64,000 bases of DNA from Jannaschia seohaensis (GTDB lineage Bacteria > Pseudomonadota > Alphaproteobacteria > Rhodobacterales > Rhodobacteraceae): assembly GCF_900116765.1 (NCBI RefSeq), contig NZ_UETC01000001.1, positions 682,001 through 746,000 of the forward strand. Reading direction: 5' to 3'. Below, one piece after another: positions 27,287 through 35,079 of this stretch. The notes beneath the pieces were generated by a model. That model saw only the letters and a list, made by a program, of their open reading frames with translations. It ran no database searches and was not told the origin of the DNA. How positions within the stretch are numbered: the first letter of the stretch is position 1; each line of letters opens with the position of its first letter. The position numbers and the translations under genes are program-made.

Positions 27287-27841
27287 TTGGGCCTGGCCCT
27301 CGGGGTGCCGCTGGCGGCGTCGTCGTCCAGCCCACTGCTGGCTTGGCGCGAGCCGGTCTATATCGTCGCGGGCTTTGCCGGGGTCGTGGCGCTTGGGTTG
27401 CTGCTGGTGCAGCCATTGCTGGTCGGAGGGCACCTGCCCGGTCCGCGCGGCCGTGTGGCGCATCGCTGGGTCGGCGCGGGGCTGGTCGCTGCGATCGTGG
27501 TCCATGTGGCGGGCCTCTGGATCACCAGCCCCCCGGACGTGATCGACGCGCTGACCTTCACCTCGCCGACGCCGTTCTCCGGCTGGGGCGTGGTGGCGAT
27601 GTGGGCGGCCTTCGGCGCGGCCGGGCTGGCGGCGATCCGGCGGCGGATGCGCCCGCGCCTCTGGCGGCCCGCGCATTCGGCGCTGGTCGCGGTCGTCGTG
27701 ATCGGCACGGTGGTCCATGCGCTGCTGATTCAGGGGACGATGGGGACCGTCTCCAAGGCGGTGCTCTGCGCCTGCGTGCTAGCGGCGGCGGGGGCGGTGA
27801 TGTCGCGCCTGCGCGCCTGGGCGCCTTTGCTGCGCCGCTAG
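27287..27841 (+). CDS. Ferric reductase-like/cytochrome b-type membrane protein
   Basis: A 184-residue polytopic membrane protein with about five hydrophobic segments. Histidines in or beside the helices (AHRWVGAGLVAAIVVHVAG and RPAHSALVAVVVIGTVVHALL) are placed as haem ligands in ferric-reductase-like domains. TTG 27287 is the first ordinary start, but it cuts the first helix. The in-frame sequence from CTG 27257, which overlaps the previous stop, adds LIRAVLTWAA and completes it. The partner is probably the preceding Tat-exported protein. The stop shares the palindrome CTAG with the stop of the convergent MFS gene. Confidence 0.7.
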   Translation: MGLALGVPLAASSSSPLLAWREPVYIVAGFAGVVALGLLLVQPLLVGGHLPGPRGRVAHRWVGAGLVAAIVVHVAGLWITSPPDVIDALTFTSPTPFSGWGVVAMWAAFGAAGLAAIRRRMRPRLWRPAHSALVAVVVIGTVVHALLIQGTMGTVSKAVLCACVLAAAGAVMSRLRAWAPLLRR

Positions 27842-29028
27842 TCCAGTCGGAGCCGCCGCGCCGCGAGCGCAAGTGCGACCAGGGCGACGAGGCCCGCGAT
27901 GGCATAGGCGCCCAGCACCGCGCGCAGATCGGCTTCGGGCATCTGGCCGATCTCCGTCGTCGAAGCCGCGGCGACCCAGAGCGTCGCCGCGAAGAGCAGC
28001 CGCGCGATCAGGCTCTGCATCGACAGCACCGTCGCGCGGGCGTCCTTGGGCAGGAGCGGCTGCACCCGCGCCAGAAGGAAGGGCCGCGCCAGCGCGTCGG
28101 GCACCATGCGCGTCAGCAGGAGCAGCACCGCCAGCGGCCCGGTCGCGAGGGCCAGCGCGCCGGGCAGGGCCACTTGCAGGGCGAAGGCGGCCAGCAGCAT
28201 CGCTGTCAGCCCGACAGCGGCCCGCAACCGTGGCGCGAAGAGGGACACCGCCAGCGAGACTGTCATCATCGCCGCTGTGACCGCGCCGGAGACGACCGGC
28301 GCCTCTGCGGCCAGCGCCGTGTCCGCGAGGGTGGTCAGGATGAAGGGCTGGCCGAAGACGAACGGCACATGGCTGAAGCCATACATCAGGATCAGCAGCG
28401 CCAGCAGCCAGAGCAGCGCAGGCTGCCGCAGGGCCTTCGCGATCTGGGCGAGTGGGGGCGCCGCTTCCGGCAGGCGGGCCGCGCGCGGCGGCTCCCGCAG
28501 GAGAAGCGTGATCAGGGTCAGCCCCGCGAAGGCGAGCGCGGAGGCCCAATAGGCCCAGCTCAGATCCATCCGCGCCAGCGCCCCGCCCACCAGTGCCGAT
28601 AGGGCGAGCCCGGCAAAGCCCGCGCGCCAGCCGATCAGTTCGTGACGCTCGATCTCGGCCTCCCGCCCTTCGGCAGCGAGCGACTCATAGAGCAGGGCGC
28701 TGTCGGTGCCCGAGGCGAAGGCCGCATGCGCCCCGAGCAGGAGTTGCGCCAGGGCGAACCACCAGAACGGCCCGCCCGCGCCCTGCATGACCGCCGCCGC
28801 AAGGGCCGCCGCACCCGACAGGATCAGGGTCGGCCGTCGGCCCCAGCGATCCGAGAGCCAGCCGGAGGGCACTTCTAGCAGCGTCGTGGTGATGTCGTAG
28901 ATCGCATACATCGCGATGGCTTCGGCCGCCGAGAGCTCTGCCTGGATGTAGAGAAACCAGATGGCTTGCCAGAAGATCAGCTCGCGCAGGAAGCGATACC
29001 AGGGCCAGAGGCGGAGGTTGCGCGTCAT
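27838..29028 (-). CDS. MFS transporter
   Basis: A 396-residue protein with 12 predicted membrane segments. The loop 2-3 signature of the major facilitator superfamily is visible as GWLSDRWGRRPTLILSG near 55-71. A second half begins after a cytoplasmic loop (LREPPRAARLPEAAP). The sequence resembles drug/solute efflux-type members; the substrate is unknown. The start at 29028 (MTRNLRLWPWYRFLRE) gives the normal N-terminal end. It is preceded by the DUF2461 gene, 26 bp away on the same strand. Confidence 0.88.
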   Translation of the reverse strand: MTRNLRLWPWYRFLRELIFWQAIWFLYIQAELSAAEAIAMYAIYDITTTLLEVPSGWLSDRWGRRPTLILSGAAALAAAVMQGAGGPFWWFALAQLLLGAHAAFASGTDSALLYESLAAEGREAEIERHELIGWRAGFAGLALSALVGGALARMDLSWAYWASALAFAGLTLITLLLREPPRAARLPEAAPPLAQIAKALRQPALLWLLALLILMYGFSHVPFVFGQPFILTTLADTALAAEAPVVSGAVTAAMMTVSLAVSLFAPRLRAAVGLTAMLLAAFALQVALPGALALATGPLAVLLLLTRMVPDALARPFLLARVQPLLPKDARATVLSMQSLIARLLFAATLWVAAASTTEIGQMPEADLRAVLGAYAIAGLVALVALALAARRLRLD

Positions 29029-29054
29029 GTGGGACGCGTCGTCGGCACCGGCGG

Positions 29055-29714
29055 TCACAGGCGCTCGGCCAGGAATCGGCGAAACGGCATCAGGAGTTCG
29101 AACCGCTCGGTCAACGCGGCGACGACGCCCTCGCCGCTTTCGCGCCATCCCTCTGCCAATGGCAGGCCGAGCGCCAGGGACTTTCGCCTGAGCAGGTCGC
29201 CATGGATGTGGTCCGGGTCGTAAGGCTTGGGCACGCGCTTGAGCGGCTCCGGCCCGATCTCGGCCAGATGCCCGCCCGAGGCGTCGATAATCTCGGTGAG
29301 CCGGTCGCCCCAGCGATCAACCATGGCCCGGTAGCGGGTGAGACCCTCCTTGTCGAAGCCGGGCGTGCCGCAGCCGACGAAGGTCCGGTCCGGCTCGATC
29401 CCGAAATAGAAGGCCGGCGCGAGTGAGTCGGCATCGCCGGACGACCAGAGCATCGCCAGCATCGTCTTGTAGGGCGACTTGTCCTTGGAGAACCGCACGT
29501 CGCGGTTGATGCGAAAGACCTTGCCGGTATGGGCATCGCCGGTCAGGCGCGACAGCTCTTCGGCCATGATTTCGGCCAACAGCTTGGCGGGCGCCTCGAT
29601 GTCACGCTTCCACGCCTCTTTGCGCGGCTCGAACCAGTCCTTGGAGTTGTTGCGCGCCAGATCGCCATAGAACGCCTGCGCCCGGTCGAGCATCTCGGTA
29701 AAGCCATCCGACAT
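29055..29714 (-). CDS. DUF2461 / TIGR02453 family protein
   Basis: A 219-residue protein of the DUF2461 family. The hallmark segments are FYGDLARNNSKDWFEPRKEAW, VFRINRDVRFSKDKSPYKTM and YFGIEPDRTFVGCGTPGF. It is cytoplasmic and has no known function. The start at 29714 gives MSDGFTEML, usual for the family. It probably shares a transcript with the MFS gene 26 bp downstream. Confidence 0.88.
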   Translation of the reverse strand: MSDGFTEMLDRAQAFYGDLARNNSKDWFEPRKEAWKRDIEAPAKLLAEIMAEELSRLTGDAHTGKVFRINRDVRFSKDKSPYKTMLAMLWSSGDADSLAPAFYFGIEPDRTFVGCGTPGFDKEGLTRYRAMVDRWGDRLTEIIDASGGHLAEIGPEPLKRVPKPYDPDHIHGDLLRRKSLALGLPLAEGWRESGEGVVAALTERFELLMPFRRFLAERL

Positions 29715-29918
29715 CCTTGTCCCCTCGCCAGCCGCGCAGCGTAGGATGGCGGCGGAGACGCGCATTTCCAACTGAAATGGTGGACACGGCCGCGCGCTGC
29801 GCTTTGCCGCAGGCTCGGGCATTGGGGAGAGGCGTTCCCTTGCCCGCTGGCGTGTTGCTGCTTTGGGGCAGGTGCGGCGCGTCTGATCTGGCCGGTTCAG
29901 GTCAGCCCTTTGCCTCGG

Positions 29919-29947
29919 AAAAAAGAGGCCGGACGCGAAGTCCGGCC
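29919..29947 (-). terminator. Rho-independent terminator
   Basis: A perfect 8-bp GC-rich stem, GGCCGGAC (29947-29940) with GTCCGGCC (29934-29927), 5-nt loop, then a run containing six T on the minus strand (29924-29919). It ends the candidate small RNA and any read-through from the response-regulator gene. Confidence 0.9.
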
Positions 29948-30001
29948 CAGTCCAACAGGGAGGTTGCGTCCGATAGACCGCGGACGCCGCGGTATCTTTC
30001 G
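29919..30001 (-). ncRNA. Candidate small RNA with anti-Shine-Dalgarno loop
   Basis: A complete small transcription unit on the minus strand between the response-regulator stop (30080) and the DUF2461 gene start. A promoter (TTGACG at 30037-30032, 18-nt spacer, TATAGT at 30013-30008) predicts a start near 30001. The RNA would have hairpin 1 ACCGCGG-CGT-CCGCGGT (29993-29977), a short hairpin CAAC-CTCCCT-GTTG whose loop is complementary to a Shine-Dalgarno sequence, and a terminator GGCCGGAC-TTCGC-GTCCGGCC followed by TCTTTTTT (29947-29919). About 80 nt. The loop sequence suggests pairing to ribosome binding sites, as in known alphaproteobacterial sRNAs. Confidence 0.68.
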
Positions 30002-30007
30002 AGTATA

Positions 30008-30037
30008 ACTATAACGCCCGGGTTCCCCTAACGTCAA
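30008..30037 (-). promoter_or_regulatory. Strong sigma-70-type promoter for the small RNA
   Basis: TTGACG (30037-30032) and TATAGT (30013-30008) on the minus strand, 18 nt apart (17 nt if TTATAG is used). It lies downstream of the response-regulator stop, so it does not serve that gene. Confidence 0.65.
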
Positions 30038-30079
30038 TTTGCGCTAACTGGAGAATCCCCCGCCGATGTGTTTCCCTCG

Positions 30080-30766
30080 TCACGCCATCAGACGGTAACC
30101 GCCGCTCTCGGTGACCAACAAACGGGCGTTGGAGGGATCGGGTTCGATCTTCTGGCGGAGGCGGTAGATGTGGGTTTCCAGCGTGTGAGTCGTGACACCG
30201 GCATTATAGCCCCAGACCTCGTGCAGCAGCACGTCGCGGGCCACGGTGCCGTCCCCCGCGCGGTAGAGGAACTTGAGGATATTCGTCTCTTTCTCGGTCA
30301 GGCGAATCCTCTTGTCGTCCTCGGTGATGAGCGTCTTCATCGACGGCTTGAAAGTGTACGGCCCGAGCTGGAAAACGGCGTCCTCCGATTGCTCATGGGT
30401 GCGGAGCTGGGCGCGAATCCGGGCCAGAAGGACGGGGAATTTGAAGGGCTTGGCGATATAGTCGTTGGCGCCCGCATCCAGGCCGAGGATCGTGTCCGCA
30501 TCGGTGTCGTGGCCGGTCAGCATGACGATCGGGCACTTCACGCCGGACTTGCGCATCAGACGGCACAGCTCCCGCCCATCCGTGTCGGGCAGGCCCACAT
30601 CCAGCACCACGAGGTCGTAGATCTGCTCCTTGGCGCGGGACATGGCGCTGGCGCCCGAGTCGGCTTCGAACACGTCGAATTCTTCGGTCATCACCAGCTG
30701 CTCCGCCAAAGCGTCGCGCAGGTCGTCGTCGTCATCCACCAGAAGGATCTTCTTGAGGTTAGCCAT
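30080..30766 (-). CDS. OmpR/PhoB-family response regulator
   Basis: A 228-residue two-component regulator. The receiver domain (1-120) has the acidic cluster Asp11-Asp15, phospho-acceptor Asp56 (LVVLDVGLPD), Thr84 and Lys106 (IAKPF). The C-terminal winged-helix DNA-binding domain ends with THTLETHIYRLRQKIEPDP. No histidine kinase lies beside it, so it is an orphan regulator here. The promoter would lie in the 187-bp divergent region before ribA. Target genes are unknown. The ATG at 30766 gives MANLKKILLVDDD, typical of receiver domains. Confidence 0.93.
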   Translation of the reverse strand: MANLKKILLVDDDDDLRDALAEQLVMTEEFDVFEADSGASAMSRAKEQIYDLVVLDVGLPDTDGRELCRLMRKSGVKCPIVMLTGHDTDADTILGLDAGANDYIAKPFKFPVLLARIRAQLRTHEQSEDAVFQLGPYTFKPSMKTLITEDDKRIRLTEKETNILKFLYRAGDGTVARDVLLHEVWGYNAGVTTHTLETHIYRLRQKIEPDPSNARLLVTESGGYRLMA

Positions 30767-30953
30767 CCCGGGTCTCCAGTCTTCGGTTGCCATAGTCGTG
30801 CCGCATGCGGAGGCCGTCGCCAAGCGCCGGGGCGCGGGTCTCACGGCTGCTTCACGGGCACGTGTCGCCAAGCCGGGATTTGTTTCATATGCAGGCCGGG
30901 GCGCGCCTAAGCTGCGTCCCATTGTTACAGGATCTGACATGCCAGGGGGTGCC

Positions 30954-31991
30954 ATGCTGGGCCCGACCGCTACGGAACGCGCCGCGCGCGCCCGCACCGA
31001 CCTGCGGCTCGGTCTGCCGATCGCGGTGGGGCCGCTCGTGCTGGCCGCGGCCGAGACGCTACGGGGCGAGCGGCTGGAGGCGCTGCGCGCGCTGGGGCCG
31101 CTCACGATCGCGCTGACGGGGCGGCGTGCGGCGACGCTGAAGGCGCGCGCCTATGACGGCGACATCGCGCGGGTGCGCGTGCCGGAGGGGGCGGATATGA
31201 CCTGGCTGCGGGCGCTGGCGGATCCGGCCTTCGATCTGCGCGTCCCGATGAAGGGCCCGCTCACCACGCTGCGCGCGGGCGACCCGACCCCCTGGCGGAC
31301 GGGGATCGCGCTGGCCAAGGCGGCCCAGGTTCTGCCCGCCGTGATCGGGGTCGAGGCGGAGGCGCCCGAAGGGCTCACGCGGCTGCCCGCGACGCTGCCC
31401 TATGCGGAGGTGCCCCCCACCGAAGTGGCCGCGGCCCGCCTGCCGATGCTGGCCGGCGCGGGCCGCCTGCACGTCTTCCGCGAGGGCCGGGGCGGGGAGG
31501 AACATTACGCCGTCGAGATCGGCGCCGTCGACCGTGCGGAGCCCGTGCTGGTGCGGCTCCATTCGGCCTGCTTCACCGGCGACGTGCTGGGGTCGCTCAA
31601 ATGCGATTGCGGGCCGCAGCTGCACGGGGCGCTGGACGCCATGGGGGCCGCGTCGGGCGTGCTGCTTTATCTCAACCAGGAGGGGCGGGGGATCGGGCTG
31701 GCCAACAAGATGCGCGCCTACGATCTGCAGGACCAGGGCTTCGACACGGTGGAGGCGAACCATCGGCTGGGCTTCGAGGATGACGAGCGGGATTTCCGTC
31801 TGGGCGCGGCGCTGCTGCGGCGCATGGGGATCACGCGCATCCGGCTGATGACGAACAATCCGCGCAAGATCGCGATGATGGAAGGGCAGGGCATCGAGGT
31901 GGTGGAGCGAGTGCCTCTGCATGTCGGGCGGCGGGCGGAGAACGCGGCCTATCTGGACGTCAAGCGGACCAAGTCGGGGCATCTGGAATGA
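30954..31991 (+). CDS. ribA: GTP cyclohydrolase II with N-terminal extension
   Basis: A 345-residue protein whose C-terminal about 200 residues are GTP cyclohydrolase II, the first step of riboflavin synthesis (GTP to 2,5-diamino-6-ribosylamino-pyrimidinone phosphate). The zinc cysteines are in HSACFTGDVLGSLKCDCGPQ and the active-site motif is NQEGRGIGLANK. The N-terminal about 140 residues are an extension not found in E. coli RibA (196 aa); they lack visible DHBP-synthase (RibB) motifs. ATG 30954 has AGGGGG upstream; ATG 30939 in frame is also possible. It overlaps the L,D-transpeptidase gene by ATGA. Confidence 0.9.
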   Translation: MLGPTATERAARARTDLRLGLPIAVGPLVLAAAETLRGERLEALRALGPLTIALTGRRAATLKARAYDGDIARVRVPEGADMTWLRALADPAFDLRVPMKGPLTTLRAGDPTPWRTGIALAKAAQVLPAVIGVEAEAPEGLTRLPATLPYAEVPPTEVAAARLPMLAGAGRLHVFREGRGGEEHYAVEIGAVDRAEPVLVRLHSACFTGDVLGSLKCDCGPQLHGALDAMGAASGVLLYLNQEGRGIGLANKMRAYDLQDQGFDTVEANHRLGFEDDERDFRLGAALLRRMGITRIRLMTNNPRKIAMMEGQGIEVVERVPLHVGRRAENAAYLDVKRTKSGHLE

Positions 31992-32491
31992 CGCCCGAGG
32001 ATATCGTCGTCACCCCCACCGGCGCGCGGTTCCGGGGGCGCCGCTTTCCCTGCACGGTTGGGCGTGGCGGCATCGTCGCGGAGAAGCGCGAGGGGGATGG
32101 CGGGACGCCAGTGGGGGTGCATCGGATCGTGGGGATGCTCTGGCGGCCCGACCGCATGGCGCGGCCCGCTGATTGGGCGGTGCCGATTCGGCCCGGCGAC
32201 CTGTGGTGCGACGACCCCCGGCACGAGGACTACAACCTGATGGTCCGCGCGCCCTTCCCGGCCTCGGCAGAGGTGCTGCGCCGGGCCGATCCGCTCTACG
32301 ATCTGGTGATCCTCACGGATTGGAACTGGCCGCAGGCCGAAGCGGGCCGGGGTTCGGCGATCTTTCTGCATCGCTGGCGCCGGCCGGGCTTTCCGACCGA
32401 GGGCTGCGTGGCCTTCGCCCCCGCGCATCTGCGCTGGATCGCCGGGCGGATCGGGTTCGAGACGCGGCTGGTGGTGCGGGCGGCGGGCTGA
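31988..32491 (+). CDS. L,D-transpeptidase (YkuD) family protein
   Basis: A 167-residue protein with the YkuD catalytic motif: His128 (IFLHRWRRPGFPTEGC) and Cys140 in the TEGC box. YkuD enzymes form 3-3 peptidoglycan cross-links or attach proteins to the wall. There is no obvious signal peptide, and the family form here (no LysM, short) matches the cytoplasmic-looking YkuD proteins of alphaproteobacteria, so its substrate is uncertain. It is coupled to ribA by a 4-nt overlap. A strong hairpin overlaps its stop. Confidence 0.88.
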   Translation: MTPEDIVVTPTGARFRGRRFPCTVGRGGIVAEKREGDGGTPVGVHRIVGMLWRPDRMARPADWAVPIRPGDLWCDDPRHEDYNLMVRAPFPASAEVLRRADPLYDLVILTDWNWPQAEAGRGSAIFLHRWRRPGFPTEGCVAFAPAHLRWIAGRIGFETRLVVRAAG

Positions 32492-32527
32492 ACCCCGCCC
32501 TACAGGGCGCCAGGTAGGGCGGGGGTT
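32491..32527. terminator. Bidirectional hairpin between convergent stops
   Basis: AACCCCGCCCTAC (32491-32503) pairs with GTAGGGCGGGGGTT (32514-32527) with one bulged G; the loop is AGGGCGCCAG. It begins at the last base of the L,D-transpeptidase stop and runs into the stop of the PLP-protein gene, so both genes share it. Confidence 0.7.
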
Positions 32528-33182
32528 ACCCCGCCGTCTCCCGCGCGCCGAAGATCGCGGAGCCCACGCGGATATGGGTCGCGCCCTTGGCGATCGCGGT
32601 CTCGAAATCGGCGCTCATGCCCATCGACAGGCCCGAGAGGCCGTTGCGCGCCGCCATGTCGGCGAGCATGTCGAAATGCGGGCCGGGATCGGCGTCGGCG
32701 GGCGGGATGCACATCAGTCCGGCGACCGGCAGGTCCAGGGCGCGCACGTCGCGCACGAAGGCATCGACCTCGTCCGGCGCGACGCCCGCCTTTTGCGGTT
32801 CGGCCCCGGTATTGACCTGGAGGAACAGATCCGGCGTGCGCCCGACCTCCTGACCGATATCGGCGATGCGTCGGGCGAGTTTGAGCCGGTCGACGGAGTG
32901 GATGGCGTGGAACAGCTCCACCGCGGGCCGGACCTTGTTGGATTGAAGCGGGCCGAGCAGGTGGAGTTCGACGCCCGCATAGGTCTCCATCCAGGCGGGC
33001 CATTTTCCCTGCGCCTCTTGGACGCGGTTCTCGCCGAAGATCCGGTGGCCTGCATCCAGGACGGCGGTGACCCGGTCGGCGGGCTGCACCTTGGAGACGG
33101 CGATCAGCGTGATCTCGGCCGGTGATCGGCCAGCGGCGGCGCAGGCGGCGTCGATGCGGGATTGGATGGCGGCGAGCGACAT
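32526..33182 (-). CDS. YggS-family pyridoxal phosphate homeostasis protein
   Basis: A 218-residue PLP-binding protein of the YggS/PROSC family. The PLP lysine is Lys31 (LIAVSKVQP), with FGENRVQEAQGKW, HLLGPLQSNK and CIPPADAD typical of the family. It controls cellular PLP levels; no enzymatic activity is known. ATG 33182 is preceded by GGAGG (5 nt), which is better than the upstream ATG at 33200. It is convergent with the L,D-transpeptidase gene. Confidence 0.92.
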   Translation of the reverse strand: MSLAAIQSRIDAACAAAGRSPAEITLIAVSKVQPADRVTAVLDAGHRIFGENRVQEAQGKWPAWMETYAGVELHLLGPLQSNKVRPAVELFHAIHSVDRLKLARRIADIGQEVGRTPDLFLQVNTGAEPQKAGVAPDEVDAFVRDVRALDLPVAGLMCIPPADADPGPHFDMLADMAARNGLSGLSMGMSADFETAIAKGATHIRVGSAIFGARETAG

Positions 33183-33225
33183 GGGGGCCTCCGGCGACAA
33201 GCGGGCCTCCTATGTCGGATACGAA

Positions 33226-33250
33226 AAGGGCGGGCACAAGGCCCGCCCTT
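33226..33250 (-). terminator. Terminator of the porin gene
   Basis: AAGGGCGGGC and GCCCGCCCTT form a perfect 10-bp stem around ACAAG, 22 bp after the porin stop on the minus strand. A short T-run (TTTT) overlaps the end of the stem. Confidence 0.75.
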
Positions 33251-33272
33251 CCGTGAACATGATCCTGGTGGA

Positions 33273-34220
33273 TCAGAAGCTCATCGCAACACCCAGCGAG
33301 TAGGTGTCGAAGCTGTCGGCACCGTCCGGGTCGTTGTAGCCGTAGCCGAACTGGATGACGGCGCCGCCGCCCAGGTCGTAACCGGCGGTCAGGCCGAAGC
33401 CCTCGTCGTCGCCACCGCCATCGTAGTCGTACACGCCGTAGTTAGCGTGCAGCGAGATCGCGCCCGTGGTGTAGCCGACGCCGATGCCGACGTGATCGTA
33501 GTCACCGGCGCCGCCGCCGTCGACGTCGAAGTTCATGTAGGACAGGCCGGCGGTGAAGCCGCCACCGAAGGAGCCATTGGCCGACAGCGCGAGCACGTCA
33601 GCGATGTCCGAACCCTGGTAGCCGAGGCCGAGGTTGATGGACGAACCACCGAGGTCGAGGCCATAACGGAAGCCGATGCCGAAGGCGGTGTCGTCGCCGG
33701 CGTCAGCGCCAACGCCCGGGATCTGCTCGGCCGACACGGCGACGCCGAAGTCACCGAACGAGTAGTCGTAGCGCAGAACCTGGCCGTCGGAGTTGCCCAG
33801 CGAGCCATCGTGACCGGCGTTGCCGTTGTAGCCGATGTGCTCTTCGTTGTCGACGATCGAGCCGGAGTTGAACAGAACCTCGGTGACGGCCCAGTCCAGA
33901 GCGCCGTCGGTGTCGCCCATCGTGATGGTGCCGAAGTTGCCCGACAGGAAGATGGTCTCACCGCCCTGGGTGTCGCCGTCGAAGGCGGGCGACGGATCGC
34001 CGTCGGACTCGTCGAGGTCGATCGACGCGCCGAAGGTCAGGCCGTTGTCGGTCTCACCGGACATGGTGAACGTGACGTCGATGTCGGTGTGGAACTGGGT
34101 GTCCACATCGGTCGCGCCGAAGAAGCCCATTTCGGCGAAGCCGCTGACGGCCACGCCCTGCGCCGCGGCGGCGCCGGTGAAGGCAACCAGGGCGGTCGAG
34201 GCGAAGAGGATGGATTTCAT
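33273..34220 (-). CDS. Outer-membrane porin
   Basis: A 315-residue porin with a signal peptide (MKSILFASTALVAFTGAAAA, cleavage before QGVAVSG). The mature protein is made of short amphipathic strands rich in Gly and Asp and ends in Phe (LGVAMSF), the usual C-terminal signature of outer-membrane beta-barrels recognised by BamA. It resembles the general porins of Rhodobacteraceae. The strong terminator at 33226 and favoured codons suggest high expression. The 278-bp divergent region upstream holds an AT-rich -10-like element at 34412. Confidence 0.9.
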   Translation of the reverse strand: MKSILFASTALVAFTGAAAAQGVAVSGFAEMGFFGATDVDTQFHTDIDVTFTMSGETDNGLTFGASIDLDESDGDPSPAFDGDTQGGETIFLSGNFGTITMGDTDGALDWAVTEVLFNSGSIVDNEEHIGYNGNAGHDGSLGNSDGQVLRYDYSFGDFGVAVSAEQIPGVGADAGDDTAFGIGFRYGLDLGGSSINLGLGYQGSDIADVLALSANGSFGGGFTAGLSYMNFDVDGGGAGDYDHVGIGVGYTTGAISLHANYGVYDYDGGGDDEGFGLTAGYDLGGGAVIQFGYGYNDPDGADSFDTYSLGVAMSF

Positions 34221-34388
34221 TTTGATCCCTCAAGTGTTCGAAGTCGTCCCCATCACGTGAATCGCGCTGGGCGTGACGGTGGTTTGGACCCATCGCCCGG
34301 CGCCTTCAAGAAAGGCCCGCAAGCCCCCCCGGTTTCGCCGCCCCACCGGTGCAGTCTTGCCACAGTGCGGCCCCCGGCCCAGCGAGGA

Positions 34389-34419
34389 TTGGGGCCCGCG
34401 ACTGCCCAGACCCTATAAA
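34389..34419 (+). promoter_or_regulatory. Possible promoter in the porin/DUF3576 divergent region
   Basis: TATAAA (34414-34419) lies in the near-symmetric CTATAAATAG with TTGGGG (34389-34394) 19 nt before it. It is about 80 bp upstream of the DUF3576 start. The symmetry also gives a -10-like sequence towards the porin. Confidence 0.35.
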
Positions 34420-34498
34420 TAGGCGTGTTCCAGAGCCTTGTGAGCCCTGCCCGCCATAGGCTAGGCAGGACGCAAGAGAGCAGGGTTGCGAGGGCGGC

Positions 34499-35023
34499 AT
34501 GGCGGCTATGACTGGCGCGGGACTGAGGCGCGGCGCGCGGGGAATCGCGGCGACCTGCGCCCTGCTGATTCTGGCCTCCTGCGGGGGCGGCACGTTCTTC
34601 GGTCAGACCCGGGAAGAGCGGATCGCCAATCAGGAGAACCCCGCCACCCTCGCCCGGGACGCGCGCCGCAACCGCACCCAGTCCTCGGTCTTCGACCTGT
34701 TCAGCAATTCCGACGATCCGAACACCACAATCGAGGTGAACAAGTATCTCTGGGCGGCTTCGCTCGACGTGCTGTCCTTCATGCCGGTGCAGAACGCCGA
34801 TCCGTTCTCCGGGATCATCCAATTCGGCTTTGCCGCGCCGCCGGGCGGCGGGCGCGCCTATCAGGCGACGGTCTATGTGCGAGACCCCGCGCTCGATGCC
34901 CGGTCGCTCAACGTCGCGCTGCGGACCCGGAGCGGGGCCGCCCCGCGCGAGACGCAGCGGGCCATCGAGGACGCCATCCTGACCCGCGCGCGTCAGCTCC
35001 GTATCCAGGACAGCCGCCTGTAA
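34499..35023 (+). CDS. DUF3576 domain lipoprotein
   Basis: A 174-residue lipoprotein with a signal sequence and lipobox (LILASCGGG, acylated Cys near residue 28). The rest matches the DUF3576 family by the segments [31 protein letters not shown] and [16 protein letters not shown]. The function is unknown; in many alphaproteobacteria it sits directly before leuS and near lptE, which suggests an outer-membrane role (inference). 56 bp separate it from leuS. ATG 34499 is followed by a basic N-terminus suited to a signal peptide. Confidence 0.87.
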   Translation: MAAMTGAGLRRGARGIAATCALLILASCGGGTFFGQTREERIANQENPATLARDARRNRTQSSVFDLFSNSDDPNTTIEVNKYLWAASLDVLSFMPVQNADPFSGIIQFGFAAPPGGGRAYQATVYVRDPALDARSLNVALRTRSGAAPRETQRAIEDAILTRARQLRIQDSRL

Positions 35024-35079
35024 TTCAGATTTCGCCGTCCGGACCCCTGGGCGGCCCAGACGCCCGAGGACTCCGAAGA

